Shown here: one piece after another, positions 43,961 to 53,213 of the stretch
How positions within the stretch are numbered: the first letter of the stretch is position 1
Layout: each line of letters opens with the position of its first letter
Source: Bin75 sp965212135
GTDB lineage: Bacteria; Nitrospirota; Nitrospiria; Nitrospirales; UBA8639
DNA length: 64,000 nucleotides
NCBI GenBank assembly: GCA_965212135.1
Contig: OZ243044.1
Span: 1,674,001 to 1,738,000, forward strand
Reading direction: 5' to 3'
Position numbers and translations under genes: made by a program
The notes under the pieces: generated by a model
What the model saw: the letters and a program-made list of their open reading frames with translations, nothing else
Told to the model about the DNA's origin: nothing
Databases searched by the model: none

Positions 43961-45171
43961 CGCGCCCCGGATACCATGACACGGATACGATGATTAAAGG
44001 TGTCCGCGATATACACATGCCCCCGGGAGTCAAGGGCCACGCCGAACGGGTAGTTCAAACCGCTGTGCGCGGGGTGCCGGCCGTCATCGGAACGTTCCGC
44101 CTTCCCGGTACCGGCGAGCAGCGACATGGCTTGTGTCCGCAGATTCCAAACCCGGATTACGTGGTTATCGCTGTCCGTAATGAACAGACGGCCGTCGGGA
44201 TGGAGCGCGATGGCATACGGCCGGGACAGATGAGGGGAGGCTTCATTGTCACCCGGTCTCAATTGAAAATCGCCCGTTCCTCCCACCACCGTCTCCATCG
44301 TCCCGGTTCGCCGCGTCAACTTCCGAATCCGGTTGCTAAACGTATCCGCAATGTACAGATTCCCTTCTTGATCAACCGCCAGACCACTGGGACCGGCCAA
44401 CGCGGTTTCGGGGCCGGGCGCACCATCGCCGTTATACCCCGCCTCTCCTTCCCCCGCGACAGTCGTCATCTCGCCGGAGGTCAGATCAAGTTTTCGGACC
44501 CGATTGTTGCTTTGATCGGCGATATATAAAGCCTGATGCCCGTCGAGGGCCAACGCCACCGGTTCATTCAGGGCGGCCTGGACCGCCGGCCCATGATCGC
44601 CGGAAAATTTCGCCCGGCCCGTGCCGGCTATGGTGGAAATGATTCCGGTTTGGGGGTCAACCCGGCGAATACGATGATTCCACGTATCGGCAATATACAC
44701 CGTCCCATCATCGGCGACCGCCACGGCAGAGGGAAAATTGAGCGCGGCGTGTCTCGCCGGCCCGTGGTCGCCGGAAAACCGCGGAACCTTCGATTCGGTT
44801 CCGCTGAGATAGCGGACCATGCCGCTCAAATCCGGTTTTTGAACGTAGGCCTCACCGGCATGATCCACCGGGTCCGCCAACGGATCGTCGTCGTCGTCCG
44901 CGCGGGTGGGCACAGGCCCCGCGGGGCTTGAACCGGGATCGTTCCGTACGCAGGTCCCCGCGATCGTCGCGATGATCCCGGTTCGCGCGTCAACCTTTCT
45001 CACCACATGATTTTCCGAATCGGCGATGTAGAGATGACCCTCGGCGTCAAGAGCGATGTTTTTCGGTTCGTTTAACAGGGCCGCGGTGGCCGGACCGGCG
45101 TCTCCGGCAAACCCGGGCTCCCCCGCGCCGGCGATGGTGGCAATCGTTCCGGCTGGAATGGATGTCAGCAT
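43957..45171 (-). CDS. NHL repeat beta-propeller protein
   Basis: The 404-residue product consists of about six NHL units with the recurring patterns LYIADSENHVVRKVD, TIAGTG and GDGGPA-like turns (FSGDHGPA). No signal peptide is visible, yet many homologues are extracytoplasmic. Role unknown, likely a scaffold or ligand-binding propeller. It sits between leuB and asd with a 4-bp overlap to asd. Confidence 0.88.
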   Translation of the reverse strand: MLTSIPAGTIATIAGAGEPGFAGDAGPATAALLNEPKNIALDAEGHLYIADSENHVVRKVDARTGIIATIAGTCVRNDPGSSPAGPVPTRADDDDDPLADPVDHAGEAYVQKPDLSGMVRYLSGTESKVPRFSGDHGPARHAALNFPSAVAVADDGTVYIADTWNHRIRRVDPQTGIISTIAGTGRAKFSGDHGPAVQAALNEPVALALDGHQALYIADQSNNRVRKLDLTSGEMTTVAGEGEAGYNGDGAPGPETALAGPSGLAVDQEGNLYIADTFSNRIRKLTRRTGTMETVVGGTGDFQLRPGDNEASPHLSRPYAIALHPDGRLFITDSDNHVIRVWNLRTQAMSLLAGTGKAERSDDGRHPAHSGLNYPFGVALDSRGHVYIADTFNHRIRVMVSGAR

Positions 45172-45183
45172 CGCACGCCGGCC

Positions 45184-46260
45184 CTAGCATCCGCCGAGAT
45201 GATCAAGAATACGGGCCCCCATCTCCCGGGTTCCGACGAGCTTCGCGCCCGGCGTTGCAATGTCCCTGGTTCGATAGCCCTGGGCCAACACGCGTTGGAT
45301 GGCCCGCTCGATGAGATCCGCTTCGTTCCCCAGGTCAAATGAATACCGAAGCAACATGGCGCCCGAGGCAATCATGCCAATGGGATTCGCCAGATCGCGC
45401 CCCGCAATGTCCGGCGCACTGCCATGAATCGGTTCATACATGCCCGCGCCCGTCCCGACGCTGGCCGACGGCAACATCCCGATCGAGCCGGTCAACATGG
45501 CCGCCTCGTCACTTAAAATATCGCCGAACAGATTCGTTGTCAGGATCACGTCAAATTGCCCGGGGTTCCGAATCAATTGCATCGCACAGTTGTCCACGTA
45601 CATGTGCCGCAATTCCACGTCCGGATAGTCGTTGTGAACCTTCACGACGACCTTCCGCCACAACTCCGAGGATTCCAGCACATTCGCTTTATCAACGGAG
45701 GTCACGAGCTTCCGCCGCTTTCGGGCCGCTTCAAAGGCGACGTTCGCAATCCGCGTAATTTCTTCCGTGGTGTACACTTCGGTATTGAACCCGCGATGGC
45801 CGGTCGGCGTCGCCTCCACGCCCTTGGGCTTCCCAAAATAGATGCCCCCCGTCAGCTCGCGCACGACCAGGACGTCAATGCCTTCGATGACCTCGCGTTT
45901 GAGGGTTGACGCATCGGCCAATTCCGAATAGAGCTTGGCCGGACGAAGATTCGCAAACAAACCAAGCTGTTCGCGCAGGCCCAGCAACGCCCGTTCCGGC
46001 CGCCGCTCATAGGCAAGCCCTTCCCATTGCGGGCCGCCCACCGCTCCCAACAAGACCGCATCACTCGTTTTGGAGACGTGCAGCGTCTCGTCCGGTAACG
46101 GCCATCCCGTGTCATCAATGGCCTGGCCGCCGACCACGGCGGGGAGAAACTCAAACGCATGCCCGCCTTGTTTGCCGACGGCTTCCAGCACCGTAACGGC
46201 CACAGGAACAATCTCCGGGCCCACGCCGTCTCCCGCTAACACCGCGATGATTTTTTTCAT
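45184..46260 (-). CDS. leuB: 3-isopropylmalate dehydrogenase
   Basis: Oxidative decarboxylation step of leucine synthesis. The 358-residue product has IIAVLAGDGVGPEI, LGAVGGPQWEG, RELTGGIYFGKP, VDKANVLESS, VDNCAMQLIRNP, TTNLFGDILSDEAAML and GSAPDIAGRDLANPIG. ATG 46260 is preferred over GTG 46263. leuA lies 22 bp upstream in the same direction. leuC and leuD are not in the window. Confidence 0.97.
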   Translation of the reverse strand: MKKIIAVLAGDGVGPEIVPVAVTVLEAVGKQGGHAFEFLPAVVGGQAIDDTGWPLPDETLHVSKTSDAVLLGAVGGPQWEGLAYERRPERALLGLREQLGLFANLRPAKLYSELADASTLKREVIEGIDVLVVRELTGGIYFGKPKGVEATPTGHRGFNTEVYTTEEITRIANVAFEAARKRRKLVTSVDKANVLESSELWRKVVVKVHNDYPDVELRHMYVDNCAMQLIRNPGQFDVILTTNLFGDILSDEAAMLTGSIGMLPSASVGTGAGMYEPIHGSAPDIAGRDLANPIGMIASGAMLLRYSFDLGNEADLIERAIQRVLAQGYRTRDIATPGAKLVGTREMGARILDHLGGC

Positions 46261-46282
46261 CACTGCTTCTTCCGCCTCGCGT

Positions 46283-47836
46283 TCAACAGAGCCCGATTTT
46301 ACGGCCCGCGTTGGCCCGACGCTCCACCTGCGCGGCCAGTTTATTCAGCGCGTTCAAATACGCTTGCGCCGAGGCCACAATGATATCGGTGTCGGCGCCG
46401 TTGCCGGTCACGGTTTCGCCGTCTTGTTCCACGCGCACCGAGACGTCTCCCTGCGCATCCGTTCCGCCGGTAATGGCTTGCACGATATAGGAAAGCAAGG
46501 TACTTTTCGTTTGCGTGATGTGGGCAATCGTCCGATAGACCGCATCCACCGGCCCGTCGCCCGTCCCGCTTTCCTTCATGCGTTGTCCGTCCACCGCTAA
46601 TTCCACGGTTGCCGTCGGCACTTGATTCATCCCGCTTTGCGTGCTCAAGGCTTTCAAGGAATACCGTTCGGGAACTTTGGCGGCCATTTCGGACACAATA
46701 GACTCAAGGTCTTTCTCAAACAATTCCTTTTTCTGGTCCGCCAGGTGTTTGAACCGCTCAAACGCGGCATTGATTTCTTCATCGGTGAGCGCGTAGCCCA
46801 GTTTCGTTAATTCATCCCGAAAGGCATGGCGTCCCGACAGCTTCCCCATCACGAGACGGCTTTGCGTGAGGCCGACGGCGTCGGGCCGCATAATCTCATA
46901 CGTGCTTTTATCCTTGAGCAATCCGTCTTGATGGATACCGGAGGTATGGGCGAACGCGTTGGCCCCCACAATGGCCTTGTTGGGCTGGACGACCATCCCC
47001 GTGATCTTGCTGACCAGACGGCTGGTTTTGGCAATTTCTTCCGTGTGAATGGTGGTCTCCGCGTCATAAAAATCCTTGCGCGTCCGCAATCCCATCGTGA
47101 TTTCCTCCAATGACGCATTGCCGGCCCGCTCGCCGATTCCGTTGATGGTACATTCCACCTGCCCGGCGCCGGCATGGATGGCCGCCATGGAATTGGCAAC
47201 CGCCAGGCCCAAATCATTGTGACAATGGACGGAGAGAATCGCCCGGTCGCAGTCACGAACCCGTGTCCGAAGCGCACGAATAATTTCTTCAAATTCCATC
47301 GGCGTCGCGTACCCCACCGTATCGGGAATATTCACCGTGCCGGCGCCGGCCTCAATGACCGCTTCCACCACGTCACAGAGATAGGAGACGTCCGACCGCG
47401 TGGCGTCCATCGGCGAAAACTCGACGTCATCCACGTAGCCGCGCGCATGTTGCACCATCTCCACCGCGCGAGTGAGGGCTTGCGTTCTCGTCATCCGAAA
47501 CTGATGTTTCAGGTGAATATCCGAGGTGGACAAAAACGTGTGAATGCGCGGCCTGGGGGCCTCCTTCAGCGCCTTCCACGCCGTCTCGATATCTTCGGGT
47601 TTGGCACGGGCCAAACTACAGACGGTCGGTCCGTCAACCTCCCGTCCAATGCGCTGCACCGCCTCAAAGTCTCCGGAGGAACTAAAGGCGAACCCGGCCT
47701 CAATAATATCCACGTTCAGGCGGGCAAGCTGTTTCGCCACCAACACTTTTTCTTCCACGTTCATGCTGGCCCCGGGAGACTGTTCTCCGTCCCGCAGGGT
47801 GGTATCAAAAATTCTAATGTGTCGCGTCATTGTCAT
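46283..47836 (-). CDS. leuA: 2-isopropylmalate synthase
   Basis: First committed step of leucine synthesis, joining 2-oxoisovalerate and acetyl-CoA. The 517-residue product has the HMGL-like barrel with FDTTLRDGEQSPGASM, LSVHCHNDLGLAVANS and NGIGERAGNASLEE, then the allosteric LeuA dimer domain at the C-terminus, so leucine feedback is expected. GAGGAATGACA precedes the ATG. A terminator-like hairpin lies about 80 bp upstream in its leader. Confidence 0.97.
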   Translation of the reverse strand: MTMTRHIRIFDTTLRDGEQSPGASMNVEEKVLVAKQLARLNVDIIEAGFAFSSSGDFEAVQRIGREVDGPTVCSLARAKPEDIETAWKALKEAPRPRIHTFLSTSDIHLKHQFRMTRTQALTRAVEMVQHARGYVDDVEFSPMDATRSDVSYLCDVVEAVIEAGAGTVNIPDTVGYATPMEFEEIIRALRTRVRDCDRAILSVHCHNDLGLAVANSMAAIHAGAGQVECTINGIGERAGNASLEEITMGLRTRKDFYDAETTIHTEEIAKTSRLVSKITGMVVQPNKAIVGANAFAHTSGIHQDGLLKDKSTYEIMRPDAVGLTQSRLVMGKLSGRHAFRDELTKLGYALTDEEINAAFERFKHLADQKKELFEKDLESIVSEMAAKVPERYSLKALSTQSGMNQVPTATVELAVDGQRMKESGTGDGPVDAVYRTIAHITQTKSTLLSYIVQAITGGTDAQGDVSVRVEQDGETVTGNGADTDIIVASAQAYLNALNKLAAQVERRANAGRKIGLC

Positions 47837-47915
47837 TCCTCCTCATAAGAGGATGCCGTGCCGTCAATCACGCCAGGGCCGCGCATTCATGCCGCCGGCC
47901 GGCTTCACTGTCCGC

Positions 47916-47954
47916 AAAAATAAAAAAGCCCTCACCCCGCATGAGGTGAAGGCT
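47916..47954 (-). terminator. Intrinsic terminator or attenuator before leuA
   Basis: On the minus strand a 12-bp stem (47927-47954, with two G-U pairs) is followed by U6-A-U5 (47916-47926). The stem is unbroken only in the minus-strand RNA, which fixes the direction. It lies 129 bp after the uORF start and about 80 bp before leuA. AGGUGG just upstream could pair with UCACCU of the terminator arm, suggesting a possible antiterminator. Confidence 0.75.
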
Positions 47955-47983
47955 GCCCCACCTGTTTCGGGGTCACGGTCACG

Positions 47984-48070
47984 TCACCGGGGAGTCAAGA
48001 AGACCGAACCAGATTCGTCCCTCGTCGCATAAGAGGAGCGTCCCTCTTCCTGTCCTTGCCATTGCCTCAT
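47984..48070 (-). CDS. Possible 28-codon ORF between pssA and the leuA terminator
   Basis: ATG 48070 lies one base after the pssA stop, with GAGGA of pssA as a well-placed ribosome binding site. It ends 30 bp before the terminator stem. It reads MRQWQGQEEGRSS and ends in FLTPR. It has only one Leu codon and no run of branched-chain codons, so it is not a classical leucine leader peptide. It could be a coupled leader or chance. Confidence 0.3.
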   Translation of the reverse strand: MRQWQGQEEGRSSYATRDESGSVFLTPR

Positions 48071-48071
48071 G

Positions 48072-48893
48072 TTACCGGTCCTCTGAATCCGGCGCCACGG
48101 GAATCCCAACCAGCGGTTCCCGTTTGGCCGGAACCCTGATGGCGTTCCAGCCTTTTTCGCACACACCGGAACACGCGTATCCCAAACACAGCAAAAACAA
48201 CATCAGTTGAGGATAGGCGATGACGGAGACCAGAATCAAGACGGTCCAGACCAGATACATAAAATGATGGTGCCCCTGAAACTTCAACTGTTTCACGCTG
48301 CGGTACTTCACCGTACTCACCATGAGAAACGACATCAGCAGACTCAAGGCAATCGCCACGGAAGGCAGGACCGCGTCAGACAGGTGTGCGAGATGCTTGT
48401 CGAAAATATAGAACGTCGCGAGAAAACCGGCCGCCGCGGGGATGGGCAGCCCCGTAAAAAATCGGCTGTCCCCGTAAGTCCCCATGGCGTTAAACCTGGC
48501 CAGGCGAAGCGCGCCGCAGGCGACATACGCGAACATCACCGCCGCCCCCAACATCCCGGGGGATTCCAGCGCCCACGCGTAAATCAAAAACCCCGGGGCC
48601 AGGCCAAATGAAATGAGATCCGACAAGGAATCGTACTCCACGCCAAATTCACTCGTGCTATTGGTCAATCGTGCGGAGGTGCCGTCAAGGACGTCAAACA
48701 CCATCGCCACCAGGATCGCAATCGCCGCCGCTTCAATGCGGCCATGAAACACCAACACCACCGCCGCCATGCCGCTGAACAAATTCCCGGTGGTGAGGAT
48801 ATTGGGGATCAGATGGACGCCCCGACGGCGTTGCCCTTCTTTATTTTTAAAAATCCGCCCCTTCATGCGATTGTCAAAAAGACGGCCTTTCAT
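48072..48893 (-). CDS. pssA: CDP-diacylglycerol--serine O-phosphatidyltransferase
   Basis: Makes phosphatidylserine from CDP-diacylglycerol and serine in the inner membrane. The CDP-alcohol phosphotransferase motif is DVLDGTSARLTNSTSEFGVEYDSLSD, reading DG..AR...G...D...D (quoted part DVLDGTSAR). Several membrane helices follow. The start region is a micro-duplication, encoding MKGRLFDNRMKGRIFKN, so either Met could serve. It overlaps the psd stop by 4 bp. Confidence 0.95.
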   Translation of the reverse strand: MKGRLFDNRMKGRIFKNKEGQRRRGVHLIPNILTTGNLFSGMAAVVLVFHGRIEAAAIAILVAMVFDVLDGTSARLTNSTSEFGVEYDSLSDLISFGLAPGFLIYAWALESPGMLGAAVMFAYVACGALRLARFNAMGTYGDSRFFTGLPIPAAAGFLATFYIFDKHLAHLSDAVLPSVAIALSLLMSFLMVSTVKYRSVKQLKFQGHHHFMYLVWTVLILVSVIAYPQLMLFLLCLGYACSGVCEKGWNAIRVPAKREPLVGIPVAPDSEDR

Positions 48894-49540
48894 GCGAACT
48901 CCGCGAGGATGGATTCTCCGGCTTTGACCCGGTCCCCCACTCTGACGCGCACCCGGCTCGCCGCGGGAACATACATGTCAACCCGCGACCCGAATCGAAT
49001 CAGGCCAAAGCGTTCACCCGGGACGGCCGCGTCGCCCGGCTGTATCCAGCACACGATCCGCCGGGCAATGAGCCCGGCCACCTGCACACACAGCACTTTT
49101 TGCTTCGACGGGGCTTCAATCATCAGCGCATTCTGTTCATTGTGAACCGTGGCGCCGGGATCGCTCGCGTTGAGAAACCGGCCCGGCTGATAGACCATGT
49201 CCACGACGGTTCCGGCACACGGCATTCGATTGATGTGCACGTCAAAAATATTGAGAAAGACGCTAATCCGTACACTCTGATCTTTGAGAAACCGCGGTTC
49301 AAATTCCTCTTGAACCGCGATCACCTTGCCATCGCCGGATGCAAGAATCAGGTCCTCGCCTTGCGGGGGCGTGCGGGGAGGATTCCTGAAAAACCACCCG
49401 GTCAAACACGCCAGGGCGCCGCACACCAAGGAGGTTTTCCCCCACCCCAACACCCCGGCCGCCGCGGCCGGAGCCGCCGCCGCCATGAGAACGAGGAGGC
49501 CTTCTCTCGCGATTGGAATCCCTTGTGCACGATCAGCCAT
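48890..49540 (-). CDS. psd: Phosphatidylserine decarboxylase
   Basis: Converts phosphatidylserine to phosphatidylethanolamine. The 216-residue product is of the short type, with an N-terminal hydrophobic segment, VFLNIFDVHINRMPCAGTV in the middle and the self-cleavage site in RFGLIRFGSRVDMYVP, where the GS pair yields the pyruvoyl group. Stop and pssA start overlap by 4 bp, so both phospholipid genes are translated together. Confidence 0.95.
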   Translation of the reverse strand: MADRAQGIPIAREGLLVLMAAAAPAAAAGVLGWGKTSLVCGALACLTGWFFRNPPRTPPQGEDLILASGDGKVIAVQEEFEPRFLKDQSVRISVFLNIFDVHINRMPCAGTVVDMVYQPGRFLNASDPGATVHNEQNALMIEAPSKQKVLCVQVAGLIARRIVCWIQPGDAAVPGERFGLIRFGSRVDMYVPAASRVRVRVGDRVKAGESILAEFA

Positions 49541-49569
49541 GCTGATTCACGTCGCTCCCGGCCATCCGG

Positions 49570-50583
49570 CTAATTCTTGTTCTGGTCCACCAGTTTGTCC
49601 TTCTGCAACCAGGGCATCATCCCGCGCAATGTTTTTCCAATGGCTTCGATGGGATGCGTTTTGCCCCGTTGAAGCAGCGCGTTATACACCGGACGATTGG
49701 CCTGATTTTCCAACACCCACTCCCGAGCGAACCGGCCGCTTTGGATTTCTCCAAGAATGGTTTTCATCGTCCGTTTGGTTTCGCGCGTAATGATGCGCGG
49801 ACCGCGGGTGACGTCCCCATACTTGGCGGTGGTGCTGATGGAGTACCGCATATTGGCAATCCCACCCTGATAAATGAGGTCCACAATCAGTTTCACCTCA
49901 TGCAAACATTCAAAATAGGCCATCTCCGGGGAATAGCCCGCTTCGACCAGGGTTTCATATCCCGCTTGAATCAACGCGGTCAGGCCGCCGCATAACACGA
50001 CTTGCTCGCCAAAGAGGTCGGTTTCGGTTTCTTCGCGAAAATTCGTTTCGATGACTCCGGCGCGGCCTCCTCCGATCGCCGACGCATAGGCCAGCCCGAC
50101 GCGGGCGGTATCCCCACTCGGATCCTGATGCACGGCCAATAAACAGGGCACGCCGCTTCCCTTGGTATATTCGGAGCGAACCAGGTGGCCTGGCCCTTTC
50201 GGAGCCACCATAAACACGTTGACCCCGTCCGGAGGTTGGATCTGGCCAAAGTGAATGTTAAACCCATGGCCAAAGGCGAGATACGTTCCGGGTTTCATAT
50301 GCGGCGCAATCTCCTGCCGATACACGGCCGGCTGCGCTTCATCGGGCGCGAGGATCATGACCACGGCCGCCTGTTTCACGGCATCAGCCACCGGCATCAC
50401 CTTGAGGCCCGCGGCGTCGGCCTTTTTCCATGACGAACCTTCCCGCAGTCCCACGACGACGTTGGCGCCGCTCTCCGACAGATTCAGGGCATGGGCATGG
50501 CCCTGGCTGCCAAATCCGATAATCGCCACCGTCTTGTTCAGGATGTTTTGGACATCCGCGTCTTTGTCATAAAAAATCTTCAT
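49570..50583 (-). CDS. ilvC: Ketol-acid reductoisomerase
   Basis: NADPH-dependent second step of valine and isoleucine synthesis. The 337-residue class I enzyme has VAIIGFGSQGHAHALNL, the GLREGSSW cofactor loop, VAPKGPGHLVR, and the metal-binding GGRAGVIETNFREETETDLFG region and ECLHEVKLIVDLIY. AAGGAG precedes ATG 50583; the longer frame is discarded. Confidence 0.97.
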   Translation of the reverse strand: MKIFYDKDADVQNILNKTVAIIGFGSQGHAHALNLSESGANVVVGLREGSSWKKADAAGLKVMPVADAVKQAAVVMILAPDEAQPAVYRQEIAPHMKPGTYLAFGHGFNIHFGQIQPPDGVNVFMVAPKGPGHLVRSEYTKGSGVPCLLAVHQDPSGDTARVGLAYASAIGGGRAGVIETNFREETETDLFGEQVVLCGGLTALIQAGYETLVEAGYSPEMAYFECLHEVKLIVDLIYQGGIANMRYSISTTAKYGDVTRGPRIITRETKRTMKTILGEIQSGRFAREWVLENQANRPVYNALLQRGKTHPIEAIGKTLRGMMPWLQKDKLVDQNKN

Positions 50584-50648
50584 CACCAGACTCCTTGGGG
50601 AAGAAAGACCACCGACACCGCCGGCTGTCGGCACATGAATGCAAGCCG

Positions 50649-51170
50649 TTAGTTGGCTTTGGCAAGCGGGCGCGGCTGACTCTCCACCGGGCGCAGGGGT
50701 TCCCGCGCAATGGCGATCCGGCCGGTCCTGACGATTTCCTTGATGCCAAGGGGTTGGAGCAACTGGATCATGGCCTGAATTTTTGGCACGTCACCCGTCA
50801 CTTCAATTGTGTACGACGTCGGGGAGGAATCCACCACGTTCGCTCGAAAGATCGCCGCAATCCGCATGGCCTCGTCCCGGTCGGCCGAGCGGGCATGCAC
50901 TTTAATCAAGGCGGTTTCACGGCTGACGGCGTCGCTTTCATTGAGGTCCACCACCTTGATCACGTCAATAATTTTATTCAACTGTTTGAGAATCTGTTCA
51001 ATGATGCGCTCGTCCCCGCTCGTGACAATCGTCATCATGGACACCGTCGGGTCGAGCGTCGGCGCCACCGACAAACTTTCGATATTAAATCCCCGCCCGC
51101 TGAACAAGCCCGCGACACGGGACAGGGACCCGGATTTATTTTCCAATGTGACGGCAATAATATGTTCCAT
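50649..51170 (-). CDS. ilvN: Acetolactate synthase small subunit
   Basis: Regulatory subunit of acetohydroxyacid synthase. The 173-residue product has the ACT domain MEHIIAVTLENKSGSLSRV with FSGRGFNIESL and the C-terminal domain with LIKVHA and VTGDVPKIQAMIQLLQPLGI, which confers valine feedback. AAGGA precedes ATG 51170. A 148-bp gap separates it from ilvB. Confidence 0.96.
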   Translation of the reverse strand: MEHIIAVTLENKSGSLSRVAGLFSGRGFNIESLSVAPTLDPTVSMMTIVTSGDERIIEQILKQLNKIIDVIKVVDLNESDAVSRETALIKVHARSADRDEAMRIAAIFRANVVDSSPTSYTIEVTGDVPKIQAMIQLLQPLGIKEIVRTGRIAIAREPLRPVESQPRPLAKAN

Positions 51171-51318
51171 GAACACACGGTCCTTTTTGCGTGGCCGCCT
51201 CTCGCGCGAGCCGTTCAACGGGCCGCGCGGGCGGGGGAAAGGCCACGGCATCTCAAATGATTCGGGACAAGACCGTTGGCGAAACACACACGCCGCCGCC
51301 GACCTCGTTCAAGGCCGC

Positions 51319-53097
51319 CTACGCGGTCAAAATCGTGTCGTGGCTGTCCTGTGTTCCGGTCGGCGCCGTGGATTGACGCTTTTGCAACTCCGGAGGATCT
51401 TCCAACAGCATTTCATGGTTGCATCCTCCGGCCGGGATCATGGGATAACAATTCTCAAACTGGTCAACCATGACATCCACGAAGACCGGCTTGTCTATGG
51501 CCATCGCCTCACGAATGCCTTCGTCCACGTCACCGACGTGTTGAATCCGAAGACCGGCCGCGCCGTAGGCTTCCGCGAGTTTCACAAAATCCGGAGTGTT
51601 GCCCAAATCGCTGCACGCATAGCGGCCCTCATAGAACAGGTCTTGCCACTGCCGTACCATGCCATGAAACCGGTTGTTAATAATAAACACTTTGACCGGC
51701 AGTTTTGCGACCACGGCCGTCGCCAATTCCTGGGTGTTCATCTGGATGCTGCCATCCCCCGCGATACACAACACCAGCCGGTGACGAAACGCCGCCTGCG
51801 CCCCCATGGCCGCGGGAAAACCAAAGCCCATCGTCCCCAGCCCGCCCGACGTGAGCCAGGTATGGGGATGGCTCAAATGAAAGTATTGCGCCGCCCACAT
51901 TTGATGCTGGCCCACGTCGGTGGACACAATCGGGTCGCGGTCTTTTGTCAGTTGATAGACGCGATCAATCAAATACTGCGGCTTAATCAATTGATCGGCC
52001 GCCTGGTGGTAGCCGAGCGGATGAGCCGCCTTCCAGGCATTCAGTTGATCCCACCACGGCTTGCGCAACGCCTGTTGATCTCCGTTCACCGTCGCGCGCA
52101 GCATGGTGTTCAATTCCCGCAACACGCGCTTGCAGTCACCCACGATGGGAATATCCACGTGAATGTTTTTTCGAATGGACGTGGGATCAATATCAATATG
52201 GATGATGGTGGCCGTCGGGCAAAACTCGGACACCCGTCCGGTGACGCGATCATCAAACCGGGCGCCCACCGCAATGACCAGGTCCGAATAATGCATGGCC
52301 ATATTGGCCACATAGGTGCCGTGCATGCCCAGCATCCCCAGGGACAACGGATGCCGGCCGGGAAACGAACCCAGCGCCATCAGGGTTTGATCCACGGGGA
52401 TTTGCGTGAGTTCGGCGCATTCGCGCACCTCGTCGGCGGCGCCGGACAACTGCACCCCGCCCCCGACGTACAAGACGGGGCGACGGGATTTCATAATGGC
52501 TTCAACGGCTTGTTTGATTTTCCATTTACTGCCCTCGTAGGTCGGGTTGTATCCGCGAATGGAGACGGAGTCCGGATATTTATACTCGGCCTTCTCAATG
52601 GAAACATCTTTGGGAATATCCACCAACACGGGGCCCGGCCTTCCGGTGGAGGCGATGTAAAACGCTTCCTTAATCGTCTGGGCCAGGTCATTCACGTCCT
52701 TCACCAAAAAGTTATATTTGGTGCAGGGCCGGCTCAACCCGATATTATCGGCTTCCTGAAAGGCGTCGTTCCCGATGAGCGCCGTGGGAACCTGACCGGA
52801 AAAACACACGACGGGCACGGAATCCATATAGGCGTCGGCCAGCGCGGTAATCACATTGGTCATGCCGGGACCCGACGTGATCAACGCCACGCCGGGTTTC
52901 CCCGTGGCTTTCGCATAGCCTTCCGCCATATGTCCGGCGGCTTGCTCATGCCGGGTCAAAATGATTTCAATGTCGCGTTGCTGATGCAGAACGTCGAAAA
53001 TTTTCAGCACCACGCCGCCGGGAAGCGCAAACACCGTTTTCACGCCTTCCCGCTTTAAGGCTTCCAGAAAAATTTCGGCTCCTGTAAGCTGTGCCAT
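51319..53097 (-). CDS. ilvB: Acetolactate synthase large subunit
   Basis: Thiamine diphosphate enzyme forming acetolactate or acetohydroxybutyrate. The 592-residue product has the catalytic Glu region in TRHEQAAGHMAEGYA, the FAD/TPP middle domain, and the TPP motif GDGSIQMNTQELATAV with NNRFHGMVRQWQ. AGGTG is well placed for ATG 53097; GTG 53109 is an alternative. It begins the ilv-psd-pss-leu run behind a strong promoter. Confidence 0.97.
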   Translation of the reverse strand: MAQLTGAEIFLEALKREGVKTVFALPGGVVLKIFDVLHQQRDIEIILTRHEQAAGHMAEGYAKATGKPGVALITSGPGMTNVITALADAYMDSVPVVCFSGQVPTALIGNDAFQEADNIGLSRPCTKYNFLVKDVNDLAQTIKEAFYIASTGRPGPVLVDIPKDVSIEKAEYKYPDSVSIRGYNPTYEGSKWKIKQAVEAIMKSRRPVLYVGGGVQLSGAADEVRECAELTQIPVDQTLMALGSFPGRHPLSLGMLGMHGTYVANMAMHYSDLVIAVGARFDDRVTGRVSEFCPTATIIHIDIDPTSIRKNIHVDIPIVGDCKRVLRELNTMLRATVNGDQQALRKPWWDQLNAWKAAHPLGYHQAADQLIKPQYLIDRVYQLTKDRDPIVSTDVGQHQMWAAQYFHLSHPHTWLTSGGLGTMGFGFPAAMGAQAAFRHRLVLCIAGDGSIQMNTQELATAVVAKLPVKVFIINNRFHGMVRQWQDLFYEGRYACSDLGNTPDFVKLAEAYGAAGLRIQHVGDVDEGIREAMAIDKPVFVDVMVDQFENCYPMIPAGGCNHEMLLEDPPELQKRQSTAPTGTQDSHDTILTA

Positions 53098-53122
53098 GAT
53101 CTTTTTCACCTATGCTGAATCA

Positions 53123-53138
53123 TGAACCGTTCGGTTCA
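53123..53138 (-). promoter_or_regulatory. Inverted repeat in the ilvB leader
   Basis: TGAACCG-TT-CGGTTCA, 7-bp arms, located between the predicted transcription start and ilvB. A candidate operator or RNA hairpin. Confidence 0.4.
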
Positions 53139-53213
53139 AATTATTCTTATCCTTGGCCGCAGTCTCTCATCGGCCAGGAAACCCTATTGTTTCAAGCGGT
53201 TTGCACCTGCGAC

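Noticed and set aside
47837..48071. Possible T-box riboswitch before leuA
   Set aside because: The conserved T-box antiterminator sequence is not present; only a terminator and a weak alternative pairing are seen.
50809..53058. 749-codon plus-strand open frame opposite ilvN and ilvB
   Set aside because: Antisense to two clear enzymes; composition rich in His and Arg with no recognisable domain.
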